Source: Gymnogyps californianus (lineage: Eukaryota; Chordata; Aves; Accipitriformes; Cathartidae). Taken from it: 64,000 nt of DNA. The stretch's first letter is position 1. Every line of letters begins with the position of its first letter. Positions 12,350-24,234 of the stretch are shown here, in pieces. The position numbers and the translations under genes were made by a program. The notes beneath the pieces were generated by a model. It was not told where the DNA came from and made no database searches. It worked only from the letters and a program-made list of their open reading frames with translations. The DNA lies in contig NC_059483.1 in the NCBI RefSeq assembly GCF_018139145.2, forward strand, positions 1,861,001 to 1,925,000. The letters are read 5' to 3'.

Positions 12350-13630
12350 AAAATTTAGAAGTTAAATACAAAAAGTGAAGGTATTAACCTAAAGAAAGCT
12401 TACATTAATTGTTAAAGGTTTATACATTTTTAAAACTTATCCTTCTGATGTCAAGTGGCAAAAAGGTAAGAACAATGGTTGGGGACAGCCTCTAGAACTG
12501 CACACTCACACACTACTGTGAGTTTTAAAATCCGTTATTTGGGTTGTAGCAGCAACTACTGGAGTCAACAGCAATGTTTCTAAAAATGCAATGGCAGGAC
12601 TAGAGGGAGGCAAGAGAAAACAAGAACTCCAAATCCCAAGAGAGAAAGAGAAATTGAAGTCTTTGACACCCATACACTGATCTCCTGAAAAGGAGTACCC
12701 TCCACAACTCAGATCATGTCTTCTTGGATGTGTTTTCAAAATTCTTGCTTTTGATGATTCAGCCCTTTCATCCCACCTTTCAAATACTGGGGAATTCAGA
12801 GATCCCAAAATCACCTTCCTCAATAGTTTGCATAAGTCAATGTGGAAGGGAAAGGGCTGTCAGCTGCCAACCAGCAACTTTCCCATATCAACATCTCCCT
12901 CTCCCAACCTCTTAATGAGTCAAAAAATCATGTTTAACACAGGTTGAGCTCATAATGACCAAAGCTCCTGAAGACAAATTAACCAAAATGTCAGTGCCCC
13001 TGTCAATCTTTATGACCTCCCCTAGGCAGGGCAATCGCATCTCCAACACAGGAATCAGAGTTAAGTTTTCCTGTCTCTGGTTATTTACACAGTGAACAAA
13101 AATATTTGCCCAAAGCAAACCAGGCTAAAGAAGAACGTATTTGGGTGCACAAACAGGGGCATGAGTGAAGAAGCAAATCCAAAAGGAAGAAAAGAGCAAA
13201 ATAAATTCACTCACTGGAAAGCAAAGGTTCAGATTGGATGTGGCTCTTTTCTGAAGGAACTGAAATCACCATAATACAGGAAGGAAAATAGTAGCTCTTA
13301 AAATAAAACTTAAACTGTTTCTATTTCTCAAATATGCAGAAGACAACTGTGATTTTTGCCAGATTATTCAATTTTCATGCAAGTTTCAGAAATATCTTTT
13401 GGATCTTATTAGATTTTGGATTGATCATAACTAACATTCAAGCTCAAAGTATCCTGTTCTCCCCTTCATTTGATTAAATCACCTCATGAGTGAATGAGTT
13501 TGTTGAGGACTCTAGAAACTTGCATACGATTCCTTGAGAGAGTCAGGCTGTGGAATGTACAGATTGCATTCGAGAAGGGAGGTGATACAGGAACCATATG
13601 TTTTCTGTAGTATTTCTTCATTGCTTTTAC
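12350..13630. other. no gene seen
   Basis: Average-composition DNA. A donor-like 'aaaaaggtaagaac' on the plus strand near 12461-12474 lacks a credible acceptor upstream. Open frames up to 105 codons overlap on both strands. Confidence 0.45.
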
Positions 13631-13632
13631 AG

Positions 13633-13753
13633 ACACTGTCAAGAACTATGCCACTGAGTACATGTCAGACCCACGTCCCCACATGTCGACATGCAGACCG
13701 CTCTGGGCTAAGCTGCTCAGTGAGTACCAGCACGCCATGGAGGCTCTGCAGAG
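13633..13753 (+). CDS. candidate coding exon, first of a two-exon model
   Basis: A very good acceptor (tatttcttcattgcttttacag) ends at 13632. One phase is then open for 39 complete codons, taking two bases from the previous exon and leaving two (AG) before gtacattagg at 13754. Third positions are mostly G or C and CpG codons are kept (CGT, TCG, CCG), while the flanks are AT-richer. That contrast is what a real exon shows. The same frame has a TAG just upstream of the acceptor, consistent with an intron boundary. The peptide contains YATEYMSDPRPHM and LWAKLLSEYQHAMEAL; I cannot name the family. The donor is only moderate, and a GTGAGT inside the exon at 13724 is a rival donor. Confidence 0.4.
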
Positions 13754-14042
13754 GTACATTAGGAATACGAAATATTAAACACAGTGAGGTAGATCATGCC
13801 ATACAGCCTTACAGAGAGCCTAAAGTGCTCTGGGGAGGGGCTTCTCCAGAAAAATCTGCACGTAGCCTTAGGGATCCTTCAACCGCTTTAAAATCTGGAG
13901 GGGCAGCTGTTGGGTCTCCTCAAGACAGATAAACAAGGGGGGGTTTCAAGAGTGATCCATGAGCAAAGCTGTACAAGAAGTTTTGCCTCAGGTGCGTTCA
14001 GCAAGCTCAAAACAGCTGCTGTATTTCTCCTTTTCACCGCAG

Positions 14043-14148
14043 GGAGAGTAAAATACCCCTGCCCGCTGACTCATTTGGAATAACCAGGACTCTCTGTCAC
14101 TGTTTGACTCTGCAGTGTCCCATAGGGAAAGCCCCAGATGCCAGCTGA
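14043..14148 (+). CDS. candidate terminal exon continuing the 13.6 kb exon
   Basis: An excellent acceptor (gtatttctccttttcaccgcag) ends at 14042. Taking the single base needed to complete the AG left by the exon at 13633-13753, the frame stays open for 34 codons and ends in TGA at 14146-14148. The implied intron is 289 bp with GT-AG ends. The peptide begins ESKIPLPADSFGITRTL and is cysteine-containing further on. The first downstream AATAAA is at 14596-14601, which would give a 3' UTR of about 450 bp. The phase match and poly(A) signal raise the joint model above a lone open frame, but I cannot link it to a known protein and no further upstream exon was found. Confidence 0.33.
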
Positions 14149-14554
14149 CAACCACGGGTGCTGCAGGACACCACTAGCACTGGAGGACTTGCATGGGGGG
14201 TGCCCCTAAGCACGGTAACTGCGCTGCCAAGAATAACACTGTGTCTGATAAGCAATACCATTATGAACTTTTAAACGATACTGCACACTTAGAAAGCAAC
14301 CTGTGGACTGTGCCAATACGTATCCTTTACAGCTCTGCTAAGTAATTAATAACACAACTATATATGCAAATAGCATTGCAGAAGACTGAAGATTAGATGT
14401 TAATTCATTATTAAAAATTTCCTTCTAAAATGACACATCAGATGGAGAGCCTAACGTAGTTTTTCCTTGATTACTTGGTTGGCTTCAACATGCAGTTGTT
14501 ATTTAACAAGTAGGAGAGGAGCAGAGGGGAGCGAAAGCAGGTTGTCGTTAGCAG

Positions 14555-14564
14555 CTATTTATAG
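14555..14564. promoter_or_regulatory. perfect MEF2-type site CTATTTATAG
   Basis: The palindromic core matches the MEF2 consensus CTA(A/T)4TAG exactly. It sits in a purine-rich stretch about 400 bp after the 14.15 kb stop. A single 10-bp match is expected by chance fairly often, so function is unproven. Confidence 0.25.
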
Positions 14565-14595
14565 ACTCCAGGAGGAGAGCACAGGGAGAGAGTGG

Positions 14596-14601
14596 AATAA
14601 A
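14596..14601 (+). terminator. AATAAA, possible poly(A) signal
   Basis: This is the first plus-strand AATAAA after the stop at 14146-14148, so it would be the cleavage signal if the 13.6-14.15 kb model is real. Isolated AATAAA motifs are frequent in AT-rich DNA. Confidence 0.25.
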
Positions 14602-14609
14602 ACCACATC

Positions 14610-16140
14610 ACCGGGAGCTGGTGATGCCTGACCTGAGATTTCTCAGCTGGTAATCTGGAATATTAGTGATATGAATTACAACTCCAGCATTTTATGCACT
14701 CATTTTCAATCATCAAAAAATAAATTTTAGTCATCTTCTTACAAGTGCCATTACTCGTTAGCTTTTATGATCGCAGTCTCAAAGAGTCTATTTTTGGTGA
14801 CTTCTCAATTCTTTCTGTTCTTCTTCTTCCTAAGGCTAAACTGTAAATCTGCATTCTGCAGAGTGTACCAGTTAAATATTTCCTCTAAACACAAATGTTT
14901 TCTGCTTCATGGGAATTATCTGAAACCTCAAAGCCAGTTCTCCCACCGACAGTTATATGCAAGTGCAAAAATATTCATACAGACAGTGTTCAAATGGTAA
15001 ACCCTGTAAGAAATCTGTAGTGGATCAACACTGATTAATCTGGAGACCCTTACACAGACCTACGTTTAACATAAAATTTTGAACCTAATTTGACCAGATT
15101 TATACACATTAACAGAATATGGTGATCTGACCAACTGATTAGCCATTAAATCACAAGCATGCAGTATGAAAAGTCTTAAAGGCTTAGACTCCCACGGGAG
15201 GACCACAGAGATGCCAGTACACTGTGCTTGAAATGCTAATTGCTTGGAGGTAACGTTCCACCTGTCAACCAGTACGCCAGCAACATTACAGGCTTCTAAT
15301 GGTTTTAATTAAAGGTCTTACATTTAGCCGCCTCAGTTTAGACATAAAATTAAAGTTATACTGACTGACATTCACATCAATAAAGTGTTTTACAGGCTCT
15401 GACTTTTCTGCTCCTTTTTTGTAACCCAGTATGTTGCTTTCACATACAGCCACACAGTCCTCTATAGCCTTCGCCAATAAATCTTCATTATTGAGACACT
15501 TTTATTAAACTACATGCACCTTCCAAGGAGAAAAAAAAGCCTTATTGCCACTGAAAGAAAGGATGGCTGGCAGAGCATGATTTACAGTAATTAGCAAGAT
15601 TAAGAACCACAATTAACTGCAATTAGACAACAGAATATTAAAGGAGAAAAATTACCATGCAGTGTCTCAGTAAATAAATACATGGACGATGCAGCTTCTT
15701 GCAGATGAAGCAGAGCAGAGCTGGTCAGCCTGAGTCACAGGCCAAAATGCTTCTTCATGCCAAAGAAAGCGTATGTCATGCAGGAGCATAATCCGAGTAC
15801 CATACACCTTTGCAAATGCAAGATTCACAAATTTCCACTTCTTCAAGGAGTGAGTTTATAGCACTTAAAGCTCATGGAACGACTGGGTAGCAAGTTTGCA
15901 AATAAAGAGAGAAATGCAAGATGTTACAAAATGTTAGAGCTTTCCAGTATCCCAAACAGCTCTGACTTCTTTGCTTCTGGAAAGTGAGTAAAGCGGCACT
16001 GTTCATTAAAAGCACTAAAAAAAGTGTATTTCTTCCTGTGCTGTCTCTGTTCACTCCCGTGCCATACCCTGCCTCCCTTCACTTCTCCAGCCCAAGGATC
16101 AGCTAGATCTGGCTTCAGCTCCAGGACTGTTTCCCACTGT
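14610..16140. other. AT-rich DNA, no gene seen
   Basis: Only short frames of 60-77 codons in conflicting orientations. No repeats or RNA genes are recognisable. Confidence 0.5.
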
Positions 16141-16145
16141 TGTCA

Positions 16146-16560
16146 TTAACAGCAAACGAGTACATGTTTTCTCCCTCCTCCTTCCCAGCCAATATAGTTT
16201 CTACCCATCGGTGGCTTTGAGACAGAGGGAACTGAGGTGCTCTGCACCCAGGCACAAGCGCAGGAAGAGGTGATGCTTTTCTGGCATCCATCTGCATTTT
16301 TTAATAGCTCCTCATAAGGATATTCTCTGAGGTCCAAAATACCCCCTGGAGAAGGAGTGGGGTGAGCAGCAGAACGTTCTGCAACCACAGAGTTGACTAT
16401 GTCATTTGGCAGGGGCTTGTTTCCTTCTTTCAAGCAGCAGCTGTCACCAAAATGGTCCTTGAATACCCGGCTGAGTACCCATAGCCAGAGAAGTAGTGAG
16501 AGAGTTGTGAAAGCAACATAAAAACTTCTTCTTGGGATCCACAAGCAGATTTTGTCCAAC
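16146..16560 (-). CDS. unidentified open frame with a membrane-spanning segment
   Basis: A 137-codon minus-strand frame ends in TAA near 16146. It has no ATG start: the frame opens with TTG after a TGA, so it could only be real as an exon, for example with an acceptor at ...aactgatgcag ending at 16561. Near its start it encodes basic residues (PRRS) followed by about 20 hydrophobic residues (VAFTTLSLLLWLWVL), like the signal anchor of a type II membrane protein. A polar stretch follows with LREYPYEELLKNADG. I cannot assign a family. The acceptor is only fair and no good donor is seen, so a chance frame in moderately GC-rich DNA is possible. Confidence 0.22.
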
Positions 16561-16923
16561 CTGCATCAGTTCCATTTAGGAGGGGCAGTAACTGCTCTGT
16601 CTATAAAAAAAACCACAAAATCTCCAGAGGGAAAACCCTCCACGGTCCTCATGTGGAAACAACTGGCAGTGTCGACAAAAGCCACATCCACACCGCAGCT
16701 CCTTTTATTCCCCCGGCACAGCGGCTCCTTCCCCGGGGCACAGCTTGAACAACCCCTCGGCGCATCCTCGGAGGCTGCCGCTCACCTGGAGGTGCCTGAC
16801 AGGGCACTCGGCCGTGCGGCATCCAGCAAGCTTGCCCACAAAAGGGCAAGAAACTTCTGAGCTTTGCACAGCTTGTCAGCTTGATTTTGCCAACAGGACA
16901 AAAAGTTTGTTGGAGCGGGTTGG

Positions 16924-16941
16924 TTTTTTTTTTTTTTTTTT
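16924..16941 (+). repeat. poly(T) run of 18
   Basis: Eighteen consecutive T. There is no matching retroposon body or target-site duplication beside it. Confidence 0.85.
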
Positions 16942-16959
16942 CCAGTTTGACAAATATTA

Positions 16960-19900
16960 GAAGATATTTTCTGAAACAGATCCTTGCAGTCAGCAGATCT
17001 GATGTAAAATCAGTGAGCCACATCAATGGCATCAGTCTGTGCTACAAATAAAGCCAGCGGCGAAGCTGTGTTGCTCAGATTTAAGAGCTACTCAAAGGCT
17101 GTTACCAGTTTGTGAAATATTCCTTATTCACTTGTTCGCAAGAGTCTGTCCAAATCCAGCACATCTGTCTTCTGACAAATTAGGAAATCAAAAAAGAAAA
17201 AAAAAAGGTACTCTACTTTTTCTTGTAACTCTCTATAGTCTAAATCATAACTGCTCATCATCAGTCTCACATTAGAATATTTACCAGACCCTATCCTATA
17301 GGCAACTGTGCTGTTACAGACTTCCTTATATATATATTACTGCAGAGGACCATACGAAATGCAACAAGTCTTTCCCACCGCAGCACAAGCCCTGTAATCA
17401 ACAGGCTAGTAGCAGGAATCAGCAGAAGTTGTATTTTCCTCAAAGCCAGTTAGAATATTATTCTCCAAACCAAAATAATCCAATTCAAACTTCTTTATCT
17501 GAGAATTTTAACTTGCCTTGGTTACATTTGTGTAGGTACCTAGCTACCTGGGAGCCTTCTTGTAATTGAGACTGAAACAAGCAGTACCTTGAAGAGCTGT
17601 AACAGATACGTTTATTGTACAATATTAAACAAAAATAGAAGTTTTACACATCTAACCTCTCCAACGTTATAATTATGATTAGTGCTAAGAACTCTATTAT
17701 ATCTGAATTTCCATAGAATATTCAATATGGAAACAGTGAATTCAAGAGGAAGAGACAGGGATTAGAAGAAGAGCTTTAGGTAGGTAAGGTAGGGTAAGGA
17801 AAAAGGACAAGACAGCCCTCACGCTGCACGAAGGTTATTAACTGAATCCTTGAAGTATCAGCCTTATAACAGATTGTTTTTAACTCCTTGTTGATTTTTA
17901 TTCGGTACCAACCTGCATACGCTAATTCAATTAGCTAATAGAAGTCAGGAGGGTTCATTCCCTGGGGAGCATCAGGTACCACTGGAAGGAACTACCTGGT
18001 GCCGAGTCACAGAATGACTCAATTTTACCACTGTGTGTGGAGACATAGAAACAGGGCTGTAGTTAAATGAAAGATGGTGCTCTTTGGAGGCAACAACAAG
18101 AATTCCTGTTAAATATCAGGAACTCATCAGTTAGAAGTAAAAGAAGAGGAAACCAAGTATGCTTTACATAGAATGGGAATTTGCAATTTAAAAAGTTAAA
18201 TCCTCTTATGCATCATTTTTCCAATAGACAGAAACACAAAGAACTCAATTTTCAATATCATGTATAATTTTGTACATCTTTGCTCAAGAAAGATGAATTA
18301 CAATGTATACAAGTATTGCAAAGAACTGCGTAGATGATCAAGAAGCAGGAACAGAAGATGAGATTAAAACAAAATTTCTTATTTAACCTAGACAATTAGC
18401 TAGATTTTGTGCCAGTAAATAAATAAGGAAGAGAGAAGAAACAGTTATGCTGTAAGACAAAGTTAGAAAAAAGAAAAAAGTAAGCTGGCTGAAAACCAAG
18501 GTTGAAAAATCAAGGTTTCTAACAATCAGAAAAATTAAGCTCTGGAATAAACTTCCAGCTTTCCAGAGGAGGAAGGAACTGAACCAGTTATGTGATTAGG
18601 CTCTGTCACTTTATGAAAGAAGGTGCGATGCTGATGCCTGCGAAAACCACTTGATTACCCAAGAGAGCACACACAGGCCCTTGGTCACCACCAGCGATGG
18701 CTGCTTCATTCTTGCATTTTTGCTGTCTTCGTATGCAGAGTATCTACAAACTGGATGCTGCGTCACCAGAGTTGCAGGCTTTTCACATCTCCCCTTAAAT
18801 TACTCGTTTGCTCACAGAGTTTGACGCAAACACATACACACAGACACATCGCAACCCAGACAGATGAAAAGCCAAAATCAGAAAATGACCTACTCATTAA
18901 ATAGGCTTTGATAAAATGTGTAATAGCTGAGAAAAACCATAGCCCTTAAAAAGGCAAGAACACCTTGTTACCAAGTATCAGATAAACACGACCCAAAGAG
19001 GTACACAACTGACTATGGCACAATGGCAATGCTGGAGGCACCAGCTTCTGCACGCTACCCAACAGCCGTTCCTAGTTTTCAGGTATTTGGAGGGTTGAAT
19101 GTTAGAAGTTACATTACAAAATGCCTGCTGAAAAGCAGCTTTGCTTCTAACTCAGCTGATTTAATTGTATATCAAAGCGAATTTTGAGGAACCGTGGAAT
19201 ATGATTTCTTGCGTTCAATCCAATGCACCCAACCAGTCCCACAGTCCTGGATGGACCGGGCTGACATCCAGGTCCACACCTCAGCACGTGCCTGCAAGTA
19301 GCAGTTGATCTTATACGGATATTGAATAAACAGGACTGAAAACAAACTTTCAGAGGGAGGTACTGCAGGATTTAATGTTGAGCACCTCTAAGTAGGGATG
19401 AGAACAAGCCCAGTATGGAGACAAACCTTTGTGCTGCAAAATCTGTTGTCCCTTTTGGACTTTACTAAAGCCAAACTTCAAGAAAGAGAAACTTGAGACC
19501 AGTCATCTGCCAATACATTGATATAATTAACTGTGCCTCCACTAACTTCAGCAGAAGTCTTCCGTGTCTGAGGAGAGGCAAGAATCCCATACTGATCACT
19601 CAGTTAATTACTGTACTCACTGATGAATGACTAGTGGTAAAAGCATTCACTTCTGGAGTCTCATTTCTTCCCCAAATTTTTCAGATTCAAGTCATTATTG
19701 TGCATGAAATACGAATTCACAAAAACATTTTAAAAAACCCAACAAGGTACTTTCTTATTTACAAGAGAGGACTAGAAAATAATCGTACCATAACCATATA
19801 CCAAAGGGGGGGGCGGGGGGGGAATTCTGGAGTTACGCACCAAGCACAACACCAGAATTTCTTGATATTGCCTATATTGTTCCTTTAGAGAAAAATTATT

Positions 19901-20950
19901 GTCGCAGGAGCCATTTCAAGTCTGATGATAGATAAAGGTTCTCACCAACTATTTCCCTTAATCATACTGAATCTAGCATTCTAAAACAGATATACAATCA
20001 CCTAAAAAAGGCTGTTTTCTCAAAGCAAGCAGGCTGTGCTCCAAGACCAGCACCTTTCTTCTACTGCAAACCACCACACGCTCACTGAGAAGCCCCTGCA
20101 GCTTTTTCTGGCCAAAGACACCAAGGCTGGAAGCAAGTGCGAGAAGTTCAGCTACCGTACAAGGGGGCTGCCCCTTCCAAGCTGGCTGAAATCAGGATGA
20201 GAAGTTTGCAGCTCACTAACCAAGGTCAGAAGGCAGAGCGGATAAAAGCACAGACAGAAGACAGGTAACAGTCGTACCCAGTACACAGTGGGTTGCAATT
20301 TAGCAATCTGCTTTTATTCCTGCTATACCAGCCCCTCAACAGTGGGTACTGCACTCCTCAGGATACAGAAACCAATCTTTCTACAGTGAGTTAATTAAAA
20401 AAAAAGTCACTGTGAGGGGATTCAGTCTCAGCTGGAGCATACAGCTAAAACTTTCTATAAAGACATCAGAGAACTTCCCATCTCTTGTATTAGGACAGAA
20501 AAGCAGAACAACACAACTCTCTAAAGATAGAAAATACAGATCTACTAGAGTAAAATATTTTAAAAATATAGAAATAAATCTACCTTTTTCAGATCTTCCT
20601 TCCACTCACATTTCCAGCTACTTCCTGCAGTCCCAGAAAGTCTCTCTTCATGACCTCGGCGCGTTGGTCAGAACCCTCCTCACTGCACAGAAACCCCAAG
20701 CTCCAGGCAAGCATCACAGGGCTGCCCCACACCCTCCTCCCAGCTGAGCAGACTCCACAGCCCCACCTCCCCAGACCCACAGCACCCTGATTTGGTAGCC
20801 AAACAGAGAAACACCTGCAGAATAAATAGCGAGAAAGCAATAAAACCAGTAAGCATTGTGTCACAGAGATGTACAGTCTTACAGAGCAAGGGCATGGCTC
20901 ATGACATGCAACAGAACTGGGGTCACGTCAGGTGGGTTGCATATACTCCT
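16960..20950. other. AT-rich DNA, no gene seen
   Basis: About 4 kb without a convincing exon. Contents are small: a short (TA)n at 17325-17338, a TAGG-like stretch near 17777-17800, and the G-rich tract at 19806-19822. Frames near 20.4-20.9 kb overlap on both strands and have poor splice sites. Confidence 0.5.
19806..19822 (+). repeat. G8-C-G8 tract, possible G-quadruplex
   Basis: Eight G, one C and eight G occur in a row. A tract of this kind can fold into a G-quadruplex with short loops and is prone to sequencing and replication slippage. Confidence 0.7.
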
Positions 20951-20953
20951 GGC

Positions 20954-21026
20954 ATTCAAAAATATAAATAAATATTCAAAAATATAAATGAATATTCAAA
21001 AATATAAATAAATATTCAAAAATATA
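20954..21026. repeat. 20-bp tandem repeat, about 3.6 copies
   Basis: The unit attcaaaaatataaataaat repeats head to tail at 20954, 20974, 20994 and 21014 (the last partial). Copies differ by one base (ataaat versus atgaat in the second), so the array is young or homogenised. Confidence 0.9.
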
Positions 21027-21029
21027 TAT

Positions 21030-22655
21030 CTGTGCAGAATAATTTCATACAGGGAGCCATACTGAAGCTTGCAGACTATAGATATGCAAATATGACCCCA
21101 GGATAAAATGTTGCTGGAGCTTTCCAGTCCTTAACACAAGAAAGCCAGAGAAGCTTCCCAAAGCACAGCAGCGTGAATGTGCAGGAGGCGAGATGTGTGC
21201 CCTTCAGCTCTGTGTGCTCTCACCCCTGCGTGGCACTCCAAGCTGTGAACGCTCAGCAGAAGTCACAAGCTAAAAGCTTTTCAGTTCTATAATCATGTGT
21301 AGGGAAATAGCTGTACCACTACTTTTCAAGAGCAAGCAAAGGTATTGATTGGTGTCAAGACTGTCTAGTTTCAGGCTAGATAAAGTAAACGGATGCAAAC
21401 CAGAAATTTGTATGGCTTCATATCGAGTCGAGCTGGGCATAAACTCAGATAGTTTTCTGAACGGGACATGTAAGGAAAAACCACAGAATTCATCTTTATC
21501 TTTCTGTGCTTCATATTATATTTGCTTTACTGGCTTCCCCTCCTTTACTGCTTCAATGGCAGTATTCCATGTTTTAATTACTGTTAAAATTTCTGGTTTG
21601 CTTCGACTTACTTTATCAAAGCCCACCAACAAAACCCCTCTCTGCACAACATCAGAAAATGTCTTGGGTTCGCTGGGTTATTTTGTTATTACAGGGACGG
21701 AAATTAATGGTGTTTTAGGATGCTCCTGCAAATATGCTTTATAGCTATCATGGGTTTAACATTAAACTTTGACAAGTCTTATTTCCAAGCGCTCTGAAAT
21801 GCTGTGATGGTAAATGAGACTGAATTCCCAGGCGGTCCTGGCTAATCTGTGTCGCTCCCAGAGATCTTCTCAAGTGACACCTTGAAAAATGATGATGATC
21901 TGCTACAACCTGGCTTAATTAATTGAACTGTTCATCCTCTCTCCTCCCCCATATTAACACACCTGATGTGCAGAATCAGAAATCTGAATAATTACAGTAG
22001 CGAAAGCAGGGACACAGACGCAGAGTGTAGGAAAACACAAAAGAACAATTTTTATTAAAAATAAATCAGTCACCCACAGGCAAGAACTCTGGATAAAATT
22101 TAACATGCAAACCACCAGGTTTTGCTGTTTCTAATAAAAAAGATTTAAATAGAAAATGTCTATAAAATAGAGAAGGGACATTTCTGCCACCTTTTTGAAG
22201 ACGTTTCCCCTACTCCTTGTTCAGGACGCAGACTTTGTTAGGGACATGTTTATTTGTAAACAGGGACTTCATTGTAACTTGTGCTATCAATAGCCTTGAG
22301 AGCAGAGGCCATGACACGTCCCTCACAGAGCACTACACCTGTGCTTCTCCTTGTGTCGTTAAGAGAGAGGAAAGATACGTTTTTCAAAATAATTTTTAGA
22401 ACTAGCGAGTCTGAATATTACTACAGAGATTAAGCTTTTAATCTTTTCTTCTTTAATTTGATATAAACAAAATTTATTTCAAAGGAAATTAGAAGACACA
22501 ATGTCATTATCCCCAGGACTTCTCCTCATAAATTCTCACAGACAAATTCACAGATAGCTTTATATTTTAAATAGTGTAATAGTTTAGATATTATGTCTCC
22601 TAGAAAGCTTATTTCAGATAAATAAGCAAATAATGATAATAAACCTCCTATCTTT
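21030..22655. other. no gene seen
   Basis: A 131-codon plus-strand frame at 21349-21744 is the longest item. It shows no family resemblance and no splice context, so I do not call it. The rest is AT-rich. Confidence 0.45.
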
Positions 22656-22659
22656 TCCG

Positions 22660-22805
22660 GTGTTGCCAGCACGGTGGGATGTGCAGAGCCCCGTCCTTCG
22701 CTGGAGGAGCCACTGCCGCTCGCCCCAGCCGAGGGCTGCTGAAGCGAGCTCTCCCCGGCCGGCACAGCCCGGGCAGCCTGCCTCCTGCGGTACAGTCAAT
22801 TTTAC
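22660..22805. promoter_or_regulatory. short CpG-dense patch, possible orphan CpG islet
   Basis: About 12 CpG dinucleotides occur in 140 bp in otherwise AT-rich DNA. It is the first of three such patches within 1.7 kb. Unmethylated CpG clusters in vertebrates usually mark promoters or enhancers, but this one is short and no TATA or transcript start can be fixed by eye. Confidence 0.35.
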
Positions 22806-22959
22806 CTTCTGCGTCCCCTCAGCACCTGGCCAAAATAATTGAAACTCAGAAGGATGCTTCATTACGTTCGTAGTTCATGGTGGAGGCTTTCTTTGTGCCC
22901 AATTAGTGGTTGTTTGAGCCAGTTTTGGAGCTGAGGATTAAGAAATAAAAGGATAGATT

Positions 22960-23420
22960 TTGTATGCAACAGATGATTCAGTCCCATTCAGTGTAATCCA
23001 GAGCTGTTAACGATAAGAATCTGAACATGCCCACACTCTTCCCTGTGATAGGAAACTTGTGTTAATCATCTGACTTTTAGTCTTTCCATTAGCTCTAAGT
23101 CGTTATTTCCTGCTTGCTGGTAATAACATTATTTGATTGGACAAGCAATGCAGCTCACATTTTTAAATTAATGTGTTTCATAATGTAGTATGTATGTATA
23201 TTTGCATAATGAAGTGAATGGAAAGAGAGTAATTTTATCCCAATAATAAGCTTTAGAATTTACAGTAGTAAATTCATTTCCAATGATGTTGGAGGAGAGT
23301 GGAATTTGGACTGGCATTTTTTATTTTGCAAGGTTAATCTGTGCAAAATCAGGTAGCTGATTATGGGTTCAGGCATACACTGCAATCATTTTTCCGTGAA
23401 TTCTGAAAAGACAGTCTATC
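22960..23420. other. possible conserved non-coding element
   Basis: This AT-rich stretch has no simple repeats or repeat relics and contains homeodomain-like TAAT cores and an exact octamer motif (atttgcat near 23199). Its texture resembles deeply conserved enhancers near developmental genes. This is an impression only and needs cross-species alignment. Confidence 0.2.
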
Positions 23421-23931
23421 TCCTTCTCCTCAAGCTAAAACAGAACACCACAAGAGTGGGGGCTCAAAGAGACGACGGGATGTAGTGGGGTCACCCCACT
23501 GAAACCCTTCTTTTGGAACGTTTGTGAGGTAGGGAGAAAGTGTCTTGTTTTCTTGTGTCTTTAAGATTGCATTTCACCATCTACTACAAAGGCAGAGCAA
23601 TAGTATATTTTTCTTATGAATCTGAGTTTTCCAGATGCCTGGAATAAATTAAAAGTCTCTTTCAAAGAAATATCCTACATTTTGTAAATTAAAGCCATGT
23701 AACAGTCACAATCAGCATTTTAAATATTTGTCTACAAGTGTGAGAGCTGCTGACTGAAGACTACAATTTCCTATGGTAACAAGCAGTTTGACTTGTCTTA
23801 ACACAACCCTCTAATAACAACTAAAGACAAGCAAAACCTATCCTTCCCGTTTGCTGTTCAGACCCTTCAAAGGAATTGATTTTTTAAATTTAGCTTTAAC
23901 TGAAACGGTTAGGCTGCAATCCTTAATTGGG

Positions 23932-24112
23932 GCTGTTCTCAACAACAAGGAGCGAAGGCCCCGTCAGTAACGAGAGCCGAGCAGCTCGGCTGGTGCCCGC
24001 TGCCCGGCAGCTGCCTGCCGTCGCTGCGGCAGCCCGGGTACCCCGCAGCATCGCTGGCTGGTGCTCGAGTGCAAACCGCGCCGTGCTCTTGTCCGCTCTC
24101 AGATGTTAGATA
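23932..24112. promoter_or_regulatory. CpG-island-like patch, possible promoter
   Basis: I count 18 CpG in about 170 bp, roughly what the base composition predicts without CpG loss, whereas the flanks are CpG-poor. This is the most island-like segment in the window. With the patches at 22.7 and 24.3 kb it could mark a transcription start for an unrecognised gene or non-coding RNA in either direction. No start codon or core promoter element stands out. Confidence 0.4.
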
Positions 24113-24156
24113 TTTTAAACTGAAGCTTCACAAATTAAAGAGAGACAGAGACTTAC

Positions 24157-24200
24157 CCCACGACGCTACTGCAAATCGTTGACAATTCTGCAATATTTAG
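24157..24200 (-). CDS. candidate 44-bp internal exon
   Basis: On the minus strand an excellent acceptor (acttttctttttccatag) ends at 24201. The 44-bp segment is followed by a good donor (GGG, then gtaagtct). Only one phase is open, encoding LNIAELSTICSSVVG, starting on a whole codon and leaving two bases. It lies between two CpG-dense patches. It cannot directly follow the 35.2 kb candidate, which leaves two bases, unless another exon lies between, but it could be followed by the 12.3 kb candidate. The short length makes a chance match easy. Confidence 0.25.
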
Positions 24201-24234
24201 CTATGGAAAAAGAAAAGTAATTTTTAGTACTGAA

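Noticed and set aside
16775..16840. Minus-strand donor (CTCCAG, then gtgagcgg) with acceptor nearby
   Set aside because: All three frames are open across this short GC-rich stretch, so no coding evidence results.
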